This document shows positions 22,298-34,097 of a stretch of 64,000 bases of DNA, piece by piece. Under the pieces are notes generated by a model, which did not search any database, was not told the origin of the DNA, and was given only the letters and a program-made list of their open reading frames with translations. The stretch's first letter is position 1; every line of letters starts with the position of its first letter. Source of the stretch: Streptococcus porcinus. Its GTDB lineage: Bacteria; Bacillota; Bacilli; Lactobacillales; Streptococcaceae. The position numbers and the translations under genes are program-made. Location of the stretch: contig NZ_LS483388.1 of the NCBI RefSeq assembly GCF_900475415.1, positions 263,501-327,500 of the forward strand, in the 5' to 3' direction.

Positions 22298-22309
22298 TTA
22301 GTAAACTAA
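22298..22309 (+). promoter_or_regulatory. Candidate GalR operator
   Basis: Perfect-arm palindrome TTAGT-AA-ACTAA immediately upstream of the galK -35 box. A related TTTTAGTAAAA lies 11 bp upstream. Confidence 0.6.
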
Positions 22310-22338
22310 TTGACGCTGCTATAGAGTTCTTCTAAAAT
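22310..22338 (+). promoter_or_regulatory. galK promoter
   Basis: TTGACG, 17-bp spacer, TAAAAT. The transcript would begin about 25 bp before the galK start and carry AAGGAG. Confidence 0.75.
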
Positions 22339-22369
22339 AAGAATAAAAGTAGATATAAGGAGAATAAGA

Positions 22370-23533
22370 ATGACTGAAGTGGACTTAAAAGAGCAGTTTC
22401 AACACATTTTTGGATTAGAAGCAGAGGCGGTATTTTTTTCACCGGGCAGGATTAATTTGATTGGTGAGCATACGGATTATAATGGAGGTCATGTTTTTCC
22501 AGCAGCGATTACTCTAGGTACCTATGGGGCAGCAAAAAAGCGGACAGATCAGACTTGCTTATTTTACTCTGAAAATTTTTCTGAATTAGGTGTGATTGCA
22601 GTTGATTTAAATGATTTAGTCTTTGATAAAGAAGATAATTGGACAAATTATGCCAAGGGTGTTATAAAATACCTAAAAGCAGCTGGTCATCGTATAGACA
22701 CGGGCTTTGATCTCTATGTTAAGGGAACGATACCTAATGGATCTGGTTTATCATCATCGGCTTCTTTAGAGTTGCTTGTTGGTATTGTATGTGAAAAACT
22801 CTACGATTTAGATTTAGAGAGAATCGATTTAGTAAAAATTGGTAAAAAAACTGAAAATGATTTTATTGGTGTCAATTCTGGTATAATGGATCAATTTGCT
22901 ATTGGTATGGGGGCTGATCAAAAAGCAATCTATTTGGACACCAATACTTTGGATTATGAGTTGGTCCCTCTTGAATTAGGCGATTATCAAATTGTTATTA
23001 TGAATACAAATAAGCGACGTGAGTTAGCTGATTCCAAATATAACCAAAGACGTTCAGAATGCGAGAAAGCCTTGGAGGAATTACAACAGGTTTTATCAAT
23101 CACTTCACTTGGAGACTTAGACGATGCTCTCTTTGATCAATATGCTTATTTAATTAAAGATGGTGTGAGAATAAAGCGCGCAAGACATGCTGTCTCAGAA
23201 AATCAAAGAACACTTAGGGCCTTAGAAGCTTTGCAAGCTGGGGAACTTGAAGTTTTTGGTCGTTTGATGAACGCATCTCATGTTTCCTTAGAGCATGATT
23301 ATGATGTAACTGGTATTGAGCTCGATACTTTAGTGCATACAGCTTGGGAGCAAGAGGGTGTTTTAGGGGCAAGAATGACAGGGGCAGGTTTTGGAGGTTG
23401 TGCTATTGCAATTGTTGATAAAGATCACGTCGAATCCTTTAAAAAGGTAGTTGAAGACAGATATCAGGATGTTATTGGCTACAAACCGGAGTTTTATATT
23501 GCTGAAGTAGCTCAAGGTGCTCATACATTATAA
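22370..23533 (+). CDS. galK: Galactokinase
   Basis: A 387-residue GHMP kinase that phosphorylates galactose to galactose-1-phosphate, the first Leloir step. The galactokinase signature [15 protein letters not shown] is near residue 27, the ATP-binding motif [11 protein letters not shown] near 123, and the third GHMP motif GAGFGGCA near 345. First gene of galKTE; AAGGAG precedes the start. Confidence 0.97.
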   Translation: MTEVDLKEQFQHIFGLEAEAVFFSPGRINLIGEHTDYNGGHVFPAAITLGTYGAAKKRTDQTCLFYSENFSELGVIAVDLNDLVFDKEDNWTNYAKGVIKYLKAAGHRIDTGFDLYVKGTIPNGSGLSSSASLELLVGIVCEKLYDLDLERIDLVKIGKKTENDFIGVNSGIMDQFAIGMGADQKAIYLDTNTLDYELVPLELGDYQIVIMNTNKRRELADSKYNQRRSECEKALEELQQVLSITSLGDLDDALFDQYAYLIKDGVRIKRARHAVSENQRTLRALEALQAGELEVFGRLMNASHVSLEHDYDVTGIELDTLVHTAWEQEGVLGARMTGAGFGGCAIAIVDKDHVESFKKVVEDRYQDVIGYKPEFYIAEVAQGAHTL

Positions 23534-23545
23534 GGCGAGACTATT

Positions 23546-25024
23546 ATGAAACTTATTGACGAATTTGTTAAAACAATCATTGCACAATCAGATTTTACGG
23601 AGGAAGATAGCTATTATCTGAGAAACAGAATTCTTGCACTTGTTGGTGAAGAAAACACTGAGATAGAAACCAAAGAGAAGAATATTGTCTTTTTGAAAGA
23701 AGAGCTTTTGGATTTAGCTCAGAAAAATGGGAAAATTGGAGAATTTGTTGAAGAGAGAGATTGCCTTGGGGCTGAATTGATGAATTTCATAACTCCGAGA
23801 CCGAGTCATCTCAATCAAAGGTTTTGGACTACCTATCATAGTTCTCCAGAAAAAGCTATTTCTGATTTTTATCAACTAAGCCAATTGAACGATTATATTA
23901 AAGTGTCAGCTATCGCTAAAAATATTGCGTTTAAAACACCATCACCCTATGGAGATTTGGAAATTACTATTAACTTGTCAAAACCAGAAAAAGATCCCAA
24001 GGCAATAGCTGCTGCAAAATTGGTGAAATCATCAAGTTACCCTTTATGCCAATTATGCATGGAAAATGAAGGGTATCAAGGCCGACTTGACTATCCTGCA
24101 CGAGCAAACCACCGTATTATTAGAGTGAAACTTGGAAAGGATCCTTGGGGCTTCCAGTATTCGCCATATGCTTATTTTAATGAACATTGTATTTTTTTAG
24201 ATCAAAAGCATGTTCCAATGGTTATTTCACAAAAGACATTTGAGCAGTTGCTAGAAATTGTTGATATTTTTCCAGGCTATTTTGCAGGTTCTAATTCAGA
24301 TTTACCAATTGTAGGCGGGTCTATTTTAAGCCATAATCATTATCAAGGAGGACGTCATGATTTCCCTATGGCTCTAGCGCAAGCGGAGATGCATTTTCGT
24401 TTTAGAGATTTTTTGGACATCGAGGCAGAGCTTCTTAAGTGGCCAATGTCTGTCATTCGGTTGAGGGGGGGAAACCGAGAAAAAATGAGTCAACTAGCAG
24501 AATTAATTCGGAAAAGTTGGAGAAATTATAGTGATGAATCTGTTGATATTGTTGCTTATACCGGAGAGATGCCACACCATACGGTAACACCTATAGCAAG
24601 GAAGCGTCATGGGAAATTTGAATTAGATATTGTCTTAAGAGATAACCATACAACGACTGAGTTCCCAGATGGGGTTTATCATCCTCATAAAGAATTACAT
24701 CATATCAAAAAGGAAAATATTGGTCTAATAGAGGTTATGGGCTTAGCTATTCTTCCACCGAGATTGAAAAATGAGCTTTTAGAAGTTGAAAAATACCTCT
24801 TGGATGAGTATAATAGCATAGCAGACTATCATAAGGTTTGGGCAGATCAAATTAAAAGGCATCAGGATATTAAAAGAGATACTGTCCATCGAATTGTTCA
24901 AGAAGAAGTTGGAAAAGTATTTGTTCGTGTTCTTGAAGATGCGGGAGTTTACAAACAAAATCGTGAGGGGAAATTAGCTTTCAAACGTTTTGTTGAAAGT
25001 ATTGGAATAGAAGGAGATTTATAA
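23546..25024 (+). CDS. galT: Galactose-1-phosphate uridylyltransferase (Firmicute GalT type)
   Basis: A 492-residue enzyme that exchanges galactose-1-phosphate with UDP-glucose. The length is that of the longer Firmicute class, not the ~350-residue E. coli type. Conserved blocks include [28 protein letters not shown] (catalytic HxH-type region) and [13 protein letters not shown]. Its stop overlaps the galE start by one base. Confidence 0.95.
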   Translation: MKLIDEFVKTIIAQSDFTEEDSYYLRNRILALVGEENTEIETKEKNIVFLKEELLDLAQKNGKIGEFVEERDCLGAELMNFITPRPSHLNQRFWTTYHSSPEKAISDFYQLSQLNDYIKVSAIAKNIAFKTPSPYGDLEITINLSKPEKDPKAIAAAKLVKSSSYPLCQLCMENEGYQGRLDYPARANHRIIRVKLGKDPWGFQYSPYAYFNEHCIFLDQKHVPMVISQKTFEQLLEIVDIFPGYFAGSNSDLPIVGGSILSHNHYQGGRHDFPMALAQAEMHFRFRDFLDIEAELLKWPMSVIRLRGGNREKMSQLAELIRKSWRNYSDESVDIVAYTGEMPHHTVTPIARKRHGKFELDIVLRDNHTTTEFPDGVYHPHKELHHIKKENIGLIEVMGLAILPPRLKNELLEVEKYLLDEYNSIADYHKVWADQIKRHQDIKRDTVHRIVQEEVGKVFVRVLEDAGVYKQNREGKLAFKRFVESIGIEGDL

Positions 25025-26022
25025 TGGCAATTCTTGTGCTCGGAGGGGCTGGCTATATTGGTTCTCACATGGTTGACTGGTTGGTTGAACGTAGTGAAGA
25101 AAAAGTTGTCGTTGTTGATAATTTGGCAACTGGTCACCGTCAAGCTATTCATCCCAAAGCCTCCTTTTATCAAGGGGATTTAGCTGATCAAACCTTTATG
25201 CGTCAGGTTTTTCGAGAAAATCCAGACATTGATGCAGTTATCCATTTTGCAGCATATTCTTTAGTTGGAGAGTCTATGACTGACCCTTTGAAATATTTTG
25301 ACAACAATACAGTTGGTATGGTCAAACTTTTAGAAGTAATGGCTGAATGTGGTGTTAAGAAAATTGTTTTCTCGTCCACGGCTGCAACTTACGGAATTCC
25401 AGAAGAAATACCAATTAAAGAAACTAGCCTTCAAAACCCCATTAATCCATACGGCGAAAGTAAATTAATGATGGAAAAAATAATGGACTGGTGTGATCAA
25501 GCTTATGGGATTCATTTTGTAGCTTTGCGTTATTTTAATGTTGCTGGAGATAAACCAGATGGTTCTATTGGTGAGGATCACTATCCAGAAACACATCTAA
25601 TCCCACTTGTTTTACAGGTTGCTAATGGACAACGTGAGAAAATAATGATTTTTGGTGATGACTATGCAACAGAAGATGGCACCAATATTCGAGATTATGT
25701 CCACCCGTTGGATTTAGCTCAGGCTCACTGTTTAGCAGTTGATTATTTACGGGCTGGTAGCCCTTCTACGGCATTTAATTTAGGATCATCAACTGGTTTT
25801 TCCAACTTACAGATTTTAGAAGTAGCTCGAAAAGTAACAGGCAAAGATATTCCTGCTGAAATCGGAGCACGTCGACAAGGTGATCCAGATGTTTTAGTTG
25901 CAGATTCAGCAAAAGCACGTGAAATTCTCGGTTGGAAACCAGCCTATGATGATATCGAAAAAATTATTGAAACCGCATGGGCATGGCATTCTAGTCATCC
26001 AAATGGTTATGAAGATAAGTAA
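25024..26022 (+). CDS. galE: UDP-glucose 4-epimerase
   Basis: A 332-residue extended short-chain dehydrogenase that interconverts UDP-galactose and UDP-glucose. N-terminal GGAGYIGSH binds [11 protein letters not shown] and the YxxxK pair in NPYGESK form the catalytic centre. It overlaps galT (TAATG) and completes the Leloir pathway; a terminator overlaps its stop. Confidence 0.95.
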   Translation: MAILVLGGAGYIGSHMVDWLVERSEEKVVVVDNLATGHRQAIHPKASFYQGDLADQTFMRQVFRENPDIDAVIHFAAYSLVGESMTDPLKYFDNNTVGMVKLLEVMAECGVKKIVFSSTAATYGIPEEIPIKETSLQNPINPYGESKLMMEKIMDWCDQAYGIHFVALRYFNVAGDKPDGSIGEDHYPETHLIPLVLQVANGQREKIMIFGDDYATEDGTNIRDYVHPLDLAQAHCLAVDYLRAGSPSTAFNLGSSTGFSNLQILEVARKVTGKDIPAEIGARRQGDPDVLVADSAKAREILGWKPAYDDIEKIIETAWAWHSSHPNGYEDK

Positions 26023-26052
26023 AGAGACTGACTGTTGAGACAGTCTCTTTAA
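26021..26052 (+). terminator. Terminator of galKTE
   Basis: AAAGAGACTG pairs with CAGTCTCTTT (10-bp stem, 10-nt loop). Confidence 0.85.
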
Positions 26053-26087
26053 TAATTAGAAATAAAAAGTATATATGAGGAGAGTGA

Positions 26088-26444
26088 ATGGATTATCAAG
26101 AAGCTGTCAGTCACTTTACTGAGGTCACTATTGATCAAATCACTGATAGAATTAATCAAAAAGAAAAAATAATTCTTTACATTGGACGAGAGACTTGTCC
26201 CTATTGTCGCCTTTTTGTGCCTAAATTAGCACAGGTTAGTCAAGATGGTGGATACGAGGTATCTTACTTGCCTAGTGATAACTTAGTTGACTTTTCTGCT
26301 ATTCAAGATTTTCGTGCCAGAAATCACATTACTACTGTCCCTGCGCTCCTAGTAGCTAGCGCTGAAAGAATTGAAGTAGTGTGTGATTCTAGCTTATCAC
26401 TAGATGCTATTCAGTCTTTTATTGAAAAAGGTAGTAGTAAATAA
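26088..26444 (+). CDS. Thioredoxin-fold protein with CPYC motif
   Basis: A 118-residue protein with a thioredoxin-like active site ETCPYCRLF near residue 37 and a cis-proline region TTVPAL. No signal peptide, so a cytoplasmic disulfide or redox role is likely. Relatives are sometimes labelled bacteriocin transport accessory or PedC-like proteins, but no bacteriocin genes are beside it, so that label is not used here. Confidence 0.75.
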   Translation: MDYQEAVSHFTEVTIDQITDRINQKEKIILYIGRETCPYCRLFVPKLAQVSQDGGYEVSYLPSDNLVDFSAIQDFRARNHITTVPALLVASAERIEVVCDSSLSLDAIQSFIEKGSSK

Positions 26445-26518
26445 TAGTTCATTCCTTGCTATATAGGTCTATTTTTGATATAGTTAATCATGACTTTATA
26501 TATAAAGAAGGAGTAAAT

Positions 26519-26902
26519 ATGGGATTTTCAACAATAATCATGTTTGTAGTCTTTATTGGTTTGATTTTTTTCATGCAACGCCAACAAAAGAAACAAGCTC
26601 AAGAACGCCAAAATCAAATGAATGCCTTACAAAAAGGAGATGAAGTGGTTACAATTGGAGGCATGTATGCAGTAGTTGACGAGGTCGACCAAGTAGCCAA
26701 TAAAATCACTTTAGACGTAGATGGGGTTTATCTACCATTTGAGTTGACAGCAGTTAAGCGTGTTGTTACAAAAGCGGATGCAGAAGTGGAGCCAGCTATC
26801 ACTGCTGAAGAAGTTGTCACACCAGAAGTGCCAGAAACTGACTTACCGGTTACTGAAGAGACAGTTATTCAAAAGCAAGATGAGCCGGCTATTAAAGAGT
26901 AA
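26519..26902 (+). CDS. yajC: Sec translocase accessory subunit YajC
   Basis: A 127-residue membrane protein with one N-terminal helix (STIIMFVVFIGLIFFM), a Gln/Lys-rich stretch and the KGDEVVTIGGMYAVV motif of YajC, which associates with SecDF-YidC in other bacteria. The upstream in-frame ATG at 26456 is rejected: AAGGAG lies just before ATG 26519. The acidic C-terminal tail is longer than in E. coli. Confidence 0.9.
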   Translation: MGFSTIIMFVVFIGLIFFMQRQQKKQAQERQNQMNALQKGDEVVTIGGMYAVVDEVDQVANKITLDVDGVYLPFELTAVKRVVTKADAEVEPAITAEEVVTPEVPETDLPVTEETVIQKQDEPAIKE

Positions 26903-26954
26903 GATAAAATCACAGGTTTTATGGTGTCGTCGCTAATTCTTGTTTTAGTATTGT

Positions 26955-27007
26955 AAAAGAGCATCTAAACTTAGCTAATTTTTAGCTGTTAGAGCTCTTT
27001 TTTTGTG
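26955..27007 (+). terminator. Terminator after yajC
   Basis: AAAAGAGC and CTAA (26955-26968) pair with TTAG and GCTCTTTT (26989-27001) around an A/T-rich loop, followed by a T-run. Confidence 0.7.
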
Positions 27008-27085
27008 GAATTAGTCGTTAAATGCTAAGTCAATTACGTTTATTTATGGTAGAATAAAGTAAGTACGCTTAAATAAGGAAATGAC

Positions 27086-27835
27086 ATGTTACGCTTAAAA
27101 TTAAAATCAAAAGAAGTTAAACTCGAAAAAATTCCTAAGCATATTGGGATTATCATGGATGGCAATGGTCGTTGGGCAAAAAAACGCTTAAAGCCACGTG
27201 TGTTTGGTCATAAGGCTGGTATGGATGCTCTACAAGAAGTAACTCTGACAGCATCAAAATATGGAGTGAAAGTCCTAACTGTTTATGCCTTTTCGACTGA
27301 GAATTGGACACGCCCGCAAGATGAAGTCAAATTTATTATGAATTTACCCGTTGAATTCTTTGACAAATATGTACCAGAACTCAATAAAAACAATGTGCGT
27401 ATCCAAATGATTGGAGAAACACATCGTTTGCCAGCAGAGACTTTAAATGCTCTTAAGAGAGCTATCGAGACAACTCGAAAGAACTCGGGCTTGGTTCTTA
27501 ATTTTGCCTTGAATTATGGCGGTCGTGCAGAAATTACAAGTGCTGTTCGAATGATTGCTCAAGATGTCCTTGATGCAAACTTAAACCCAGGTGATATCAC
27601 TGAAGAATTGATAGCCAACTACCTTATGACAGATCATCTTCCTTACCTATACAGAAACCCTGATTTGATTATTAGAACAAGTGGTGAGTTGCGATTAAGT
27701 AATTTTTTACCTTGGCAATCAGCTTATAGTGAGTTTTATTTTACGCCTGTTTTATGGCCTGATTTTAAGAGCGCTGAGTTTATCAAAGCTTTAGAAGAGT
27801 ACAATCGTCGTCACCGTCGTTTTGGTGGGGTTTAG
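27086..27835 (+). CDS. uppS: Undecaprenyl diphosphate synthase
   Basis: A 249-residue cis-prenyltransferase that makes the C55 lipid carrier for peptidoglycan and other wall polymers. GIIMDGNGRWAKKR near residue 21, AFSTENWTRP and the C-terminal LIIRTSGELRLSNFLPWQSAYSE-type region are diagnostic. First gene of the conserved uppS-cdsA-rseP-proS-polC run. Confidence 0.97.
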   Translation: MLRLKLKSKEVKLEKIPKHIGIIMDGNGRWAKKRLKPRVFGHKAGMDALQEVTLTASKYGVKVLTVYAFSTENWTRPQDEVKFIMNLPVEFFDKYVPELNKNNVRIQMIGETHRLPAETLNALKRAIETTRKNSGLVLNFALNYGGRAEITSAVRMIAQDVLDANLNPGDITEELIANYLMTDHLPYLYRNPDLIIRTSGELRLSNFLPWQSAYSEFYFTPVLWPDFKSAEFIKALEEYNRRHRRFGGV

Positions 27836-27849
27836 AGGAGAAGGAATTT

Positions 27850-28644
27850 ATGAAACAACGTATTATCTGGGGCGGGATTGCTGCAGCCGTTTTTTTACCG
27901 TTTTTAATTGTTGGAAGGCTACCTTTTCAGCTGTTTGTTGCTACTTTAGCGATGATTGCAGTATCAGAAATGCTTCGCATGAAACAATTGGAGATCTTCT
28001 CGTTTGAAGGAATCTTGGCAATGTTGGCGGCATTTGTTTTGACTGTTCCAATGGATCATTATTTAACCTTTTTACCAATTGATGCTAGTTTTGCTTGCTT
28101 TGGGCTAATTGTTTTCTTCTTTTTAGCGGGAACGGTTATCAATAGCAATCATTATTCATTTGAAGATGCAGCTTTTCCCATTGCAGCTAGTTTGTATATT
28201 GGAATAGGCTTTCAAAATTTAGTGAATGCAAGAATATCGGGTATTGATAAGGTGCTACTTGCCTTGTTTATCGTCTGGGCAACAGACATGGGTGCTTATT
28301 TTATCGGTCGTAAATTTGGTCGTCGCAAATTGCTAGCTAAAGTATCACCAAATAAAACAATTGAAGGGAGCCTAGGTGGGATTGCTTCGGCTCTTGCTGT
28401 TTCTTTTGTCTTTATGCTCGTTGATCGTACTGTCTATGCACCTTTTCATTTCTTAACGATGTTAGTTTTTGTCATTTTCTTTTCTATTTTTGCACAATTT
28501 GGCGACCTTGTTGAAAGCTCAATTAAAAGACATTTTGGTGTCAAAGATTCTGGAAAATTAATCCCAGGTCATGGTGGTATTTTGGATCGTTTTGATTCAA
28601 TAATCTTTGTCTTCCCAATCATGCACCTTTTTGGCCTCTTTTAA
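27850..28644 (+). CDS. cdsA: Phosphatidate cytidylyltransferase
   Basis: A 264-residue polytopic membrane enzyme that makes CDP-diacylglycerol from phosphatidic acid and CTP. The C-terminal CDP-DAG synthase signature is intact: SPNKTIEGSLGG, AQFGDLVESSIKR and KLIPGHGGILDRFDS. It starts 14 bp after uppS. Confidence 0.96.
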   Translation: MKQRIIWGGIAAAVFLPFLIVGRLPFQLFVATLAMIAVSEMLRMKQLEIFSFEGILAMLAAFVLTVPMDHYLTFLPIDASFACFGLIVFFFLAGTVINSNHYSFEDAAFPIAASLYIGIGFQNLVNARISGIDKVLLALFIVWATDMGAYFIGRKFGRRKLLAKVSPNKTIEGSLGGIASALAVSFVFMLVDRTVYAPFHFLTMLVFVIFFSIFAQFGDLVESSIKRHFGVKDSGKLIPGHGGILDRFDSIIFVFPIMHLFGLF

Positions 28645-28676
28645 AAAAGCAAAACTTTTAAAGTGAAAGGAAAACT

Positions 28677-29936
28677 ATGCTAGGCTTATTAACCTTCATT
28701 ATCATTTTTGGCATAATTGTAGTTGTCCATGAATTTGGGCATTTCTATTTTGCAAAGAAATCTGGCATTCTCGTAAGAGAATTTGCTATAGGGATGGGAC
28801 CAAAACTTTTTTATCATACAGATAAAGAAGGTACCCTATATACCGTTAGATTATTACCTCTAGGAGGCTATGTTCGCATGGCTGGATGGGGTGATGATAA
28901 GACTGAAATCAAAACGGGAACACCCGCAAGTTTGACATTAGATTCATCAGGTCAGGTTATCCGTATTAATTTATCGCAGACTAAACTGGATCCTACCAGT
29001 TTACCTATGAATGTGACTGGCTATGATTTGGAAAAAGAATTAACAATTACAGGTTTAGTAATTGATGAAACGAAAACCTATTCTGTTCACCATGATGCAA
29101 CAATTGTTGAAGAAGATGGCACAGAAATTAGAATTGCTCCGCTTGATGTTCAGTATCAAAACGCAAGTGTTTGGGGTCGATTGATCACTAATTTTGCCGG
29201 TCCTATGAATAACTTTATCTTAGGAATTTTGGTTTTTATCCTTCTAGCATTTGTTCAGGGGGGATCTTATGATTACAGCAGTAACCATATTAGGGTGGCT
29301 AAGGATGGCCCAGCAGCGCAAGCAGGTATCAAAAACAACGATCAAATCCTGAAAGTTGGCTCTTATCAAGTATCGAATTGGCAAGATTTGACAACTGCTA
29401 TTCATAAAACGACAGAGGACATAAAAAAAGGTCAGTCGATACCGGTGACAGTTAAATCAAAAGGTGCTGAGAAAGTCATTAATGTTAAACCTAAAAAGAT
29501 AAAAAACACCTATGTTATTGGAACTCGAGTAGGTTTGAAAACGAGTTTAAAAGATAAAATAGTGGGTGGTTTTCAGATGGCTCTAAGAGGGGCAACGATT
29601 ATTATCATTGCTTTAAAAAATCTTATTCTGAGTTTTAGCTTAGATAAACTCGGTGGCCCAGTTGCTATGTATCAAATGTCTAACGAAGCAGCTCAGAATG
29701 GGTTGGAATCAGTACTGTCCTTGATGGGTATGCTATCTATAAACTTGGGAATTTTTAATCTTATTCCGATTCCAGCATTAGATGGTGGTAAAATTCTCAT
29801 GAATATCATTGAAGCTATTCGTCGTAAACCACTGAAACAAGAAACAGAGACCTATATTACAATTGCAGGAGTAGCTGTTATGTTGGTATTGATGATAGCT
29901 GTAACCTGGAATGATATTATGCGCGCTTTTTTCTAA
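28677..29936 (+). CDS. rseP: Site-2 type intramembrane metalloprotease (RseP/Eep)
   Basis: A 419-residue M50 protease that cuts membrane-spanning signal peptides and regulators; streptococcal/enterococcal Eep also matures lipoprotein-derived peptides. Zinc motif HEFGH at residues 18-22, [12 protein letters not shown], a central PDZ-like domain around 205-275 and [12 protein letters not shown], carrying the third metal ligand, are all seen. Confidence 0.95.
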   Translation: MLGLLTFIIIFGIIVVVHEFGHFYFAKKSGILVREFAIGMGPKLFYHTDKEGTLYTVRLLPLGGYVRMAGWGDDKTEIKTGTPASLTLDSSGQVIRINLSQTKLDPTSLPMNVTGYDLEKELTITGLVIDETKTYSVHHDATIVEEDGTEIRIAPLDVQYQNASVWGRLITNFAGPMNNFILGILVFILLAFVQGGSYDYSSNHIRVAKDGPAAQAGIKNNDQILKVGSYQVSNWQDLTTAIHKTTEDIKKGQSIPVTVKSKGAEKVINVKPKKIKNTYVIGTRVGLKTSLKDKIVGGFQMALRGATIIIIALKNLILSFSLDKLGGPVAMYQMSNEAAQNGLESVLSLMGMLSINLGIFNLIPIPALDGGKILMNIIEAIRRKPLKQETETYITIAGVAVMLVLMIAVTWNDIMRAFF

Positions 29937-29941
29937 GTTAA

Positions 29942-31813
<1,872 letters not shown>

Positions 31814-31817
31814 AACT

Positions 31818-31852
31818 AAAAAAGGATAATCTTATAGTGATTATCCTTTTTT
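31818..31852. terminator. Bidirectional terminator
   Basis: AAAAAAGGATAATC and GATTATCCTTTTTT form a 14-bp perfect stem with a 7-nt loop, between convergent proS (+) and opuC (-). Confidence 0.92.
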
Positions 31853-31880
31853 AGTGGATTAATTGGAGACCACTCAATAC

Positions 31881-32552
31881 TTAGGAATGTGAATTTCCTT
31901 TGGGTTCTAACATCCTTTGCAGTGCGCCGAGGATAATATCAGAAAAGATTGCCATGAGGGCTGTCGGTAGAGAACCCGCAAGAATTATTGCCCCACCATT
32001 TGTCGCATTTGTACCGCGGACGATAATATCACCTAATCCGCCTCCGCCAACAAAAGCTCCAATAGCCGTAATACCAATAGCGACGACCAAGGCGTTTCGG
32101 ATTCCTGCCATAATGACAGAAAGTGATAGTGGTAGCTCTACCATGAAAAGACGCTGACTTTTAGTCATACCCATTCCTTTTGCAACATCTACCAGGTCAT
32201 TACTAACATTCTTGATACCAGTATATGTGTTGCTGATAATGGGCAAAAGTGAGTAAAGAAAAACGGTAGCAATAACGGTTTTGGTGCCTAAACCTAAACC
32301 AAGCATTAATATTGAAATCATAGCCAGCGAGGGAATAGTTTGTAAGACATTAGCAATGCCCATGACAAACTGCCGTAAGTGTGTTTTACGAGCGATGATA
32401 ATTCCAAGAGGGATGCCTAGTAAAGCTGCTAAGAAAACACCATAGGCAGAAATCAAAAAATGTCTGAGAAATTGTGTCAGAATGTAGGAGCCATTATGGT
32501 TATAATAATAGACAAGTTGATTCCAAGTATTCATGTCACTCATTCTTATCAC
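31881..32552 (-). CDS. opuCD: Osmoprotectant ABC transporter permease (second)
   Basis: A 223-residue inner-membrane permease of the OpuC class with about six hydrophobic helices and the EAA-type cytoplasmic loop (GMGMTKSQRLFMVELPL). Last gene of the operon; its start overlaps the end of the binding-protein gene. It pairs with the permease at 33459-34097. Confidence 0.88.
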   Translation of the reverse strand: MIRMSDMNTWNQLVYYYNHNGSYILTQFLRHFLISAYGVFLAALLGIPLGIIIARKTHLRQFVMGIANVLQTIPSLAMISILMLGLGLGTKTVIATVFLYSLLPIISNTYTGIKNVSNDLVDVAKGMGMTKSQRLFMVELPLSLSVIMAGIRNALVVAIGITAIGAFVGGGGLGDIIVRGTNATNGGAIILAGSLPTALMAIFSDIILGALQRMLEPKGNSHS

Positions 32553-33462
32553 CTCCTTTGAAATAATGATGGCTTTTTAGAAAATCTTTTGCAACAACTG
32601 CGGGTTCTAGAAGTCGATCATCAACTTTATAGTTCAGGGTTTGCATAGTTTCTAAGCTAATTTGTCCGTCAAGTCGATGGAGCACCTTTTTTAATTTAGG
32701 ATATTTTTTTAAAAGGGAATTGCTGACCACCATTGAACATTCATAAGGAGGGAAAAATTGTTTATCATCTTTGAGAATTTTTAAATCATAACTTTGAATC
32801 CGACCATCAGTTGAATAACCTAAAACGGCCTGCATTTTATCGCTTGAAACAGCATCGTATACTAGTCCGATTTGCATGGGATACAGGTTATCGAAAGTAA
32901 AACCATAAGTTTTTGAAAAGTCGGGATAACCATCACCTTTACGGTTCATCCAAGTACTATCGATGCCCACTTTGGCACTTGATTTAATGGCTTTCATGTC
33001 AGAAATGGTTTCGAGATGATTCTGTTTAGCGTAATCATTGGTGACCATAAAGGCATAGGTATCTGAAAAGCCATAGGATGGAAACCAAGTTTGATTAAAG
33101 CGTTTTTTAAATTCTTTTTTGACGATTTTAGCCGCCTTTTGAGGCTCTTTGACTGTAGCCATCCTTAAAGAGCCTGTAATATCTGTTCCGGTATAGCGAG
33201 TTGCAGATATATCAGCATCGCCACGTAATTGTGCTTGGTGGGTGACGTTTGAAGAGCCTAAATTGGGAACAATTACGGTTTGATAGCCTAGTTCATGATT
33301 GACTAATTCAGCAATGATATTGGCCATGATACTAGATTCAGTTGTGCTCTGTGCAGCAATTTTAATAGTTTCACCTTGTTTTTTAAAGAAGTGATGATAA
33401 GCAAAAAAACAAGCAATAAGTGTGAGAAGAATAGAAAGGCTGATGTAAAGTTTCTTTTTCAT
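32536..33462 (-). CDS. opuCC: Osmoprotectant-binding lipoprotein
   Basis: A 308-residue substrate-binding protein. N-terminal basic residues, a hydrophobic stretch and a lipobox LIAC with Cys18 indicate a lipoprotein outside the membrane. The body matches the OpuAC-like fold for glycine betaine, choline or carnitine; the actual ligand is not determined. Overlaps both neighbours by a few bases. Confidence 0.85.
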   Translation of the reverse strand: MKKKLYISLSILLTLIACFFAYHHFFKKQGETIKIAAQSTTESSIMANIIAELVNHELGYQTVIVPNLGSSNVTHQAQLRGDADISATRYTGTDITGSLRMATVKEPQKAAKIVKKEFKKRFNQTWFPSYGFSDTYAFMVTNDYAKQNHLETISDMKAIKSSAKVGIDSTWMNRKGDGYPDFSKTYGFTFDNLYPMQIGLVYDAVSSDKMQAVLGYSTDGRIQSYDLKILKDDKQFFPPYECSMVVSNSLLKKYPKLKKVLHRLDGQISLETMQTLNYKVDDRLLEPAVVAKDFLKSHHYFKGGDKNE

Positions 33463-34097
33463 GCTTTTACCTCTCTTCTTTGTTTGGGGATTAATTTCTT
33501 TTCAAGGATACCTAGGAGAAAATCTGCTAATAATGATAAAAGGATAACTGGAATAGTCCCACCGATTATTAATTCTGGCTGGAAGAGATTTAAGCCACTG
33601 AAAATGAGATCTCCAAGGCCACCTGCCCCAATATAAGAAGCTAAGGTCGCCCAAGCAATTACATAGATAGCAGATAACCTTACGCCCGCCATTATAACAG
33701 GCATAGCTAAAGGCAACTCAACCAAGAAAATGGACTGAACAGGGAACATCCCCATTCCTTCAGCACTATCTTTTAAGTTGGGGTCGACACTGTTTAAACC
33801 AACGTAGGTATTTCTGAGAATCGGTAAGAGTGAGTAAATGAAGAGTGCGACGATGGCAGGAGTTTTGCCTACTCCAAAAAGTGGAATCATCATAGCTAAG
33901 AGGGCTAAACTTGGGATTGTTTGGAGCATGCTGGTTAGGGCAATAATGATCTTAGCCAACCTTGGAAAGCGCGTAAGTGCAGTGCCCAGAGGAACTGCTA
34001 AAAGGATGCCAAAGAGTAAAGCAAGGGCAGAAATATAGGTTTGTTCCCAAGTTTTAAATAGTAAGCGTCCACCATACTGTGTCAAAAAATCAGCCAT
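33459..34097 (-). CDS. opuCB: Osmoprotectant ABC transporter permease (first)
   Basis: A 212-residue permease with about five hydrophobic helices and the loop EGMGMFPVQSIFLVELPLAMP that docks onto the ATPase. Paralogous to opuCD. Its start overlaps the 3' end of opuCA by 8 bases. Confidence 0.88.
   Translation of the reverse strand: MADFLTQYGGRLLFKTWEQTYISALALLFGILLAVPLGTALTRFPRLAKIIIALTSMLQTIPSLALLAMMIPLFGVGKTPAIVALFIYSLLPILRNTYVGLNSVDPNLKDSAEGMGMFPVQSIFLVELPLAMPVIMAGVRLSAIYVIAWATLASYIGAGGLGDLIFSGLNLFQPELIIGGTIPVILLSLLADFLLGILEKKLIPKQRREVKA

Noticed and set aside
26088..26444. Bacteriocin maturation (PedC-like) protein
   Set aside because: Only the CPYC thioredoxin site is visible and there are no bacteriocin, immunity or transporter genes beside it.
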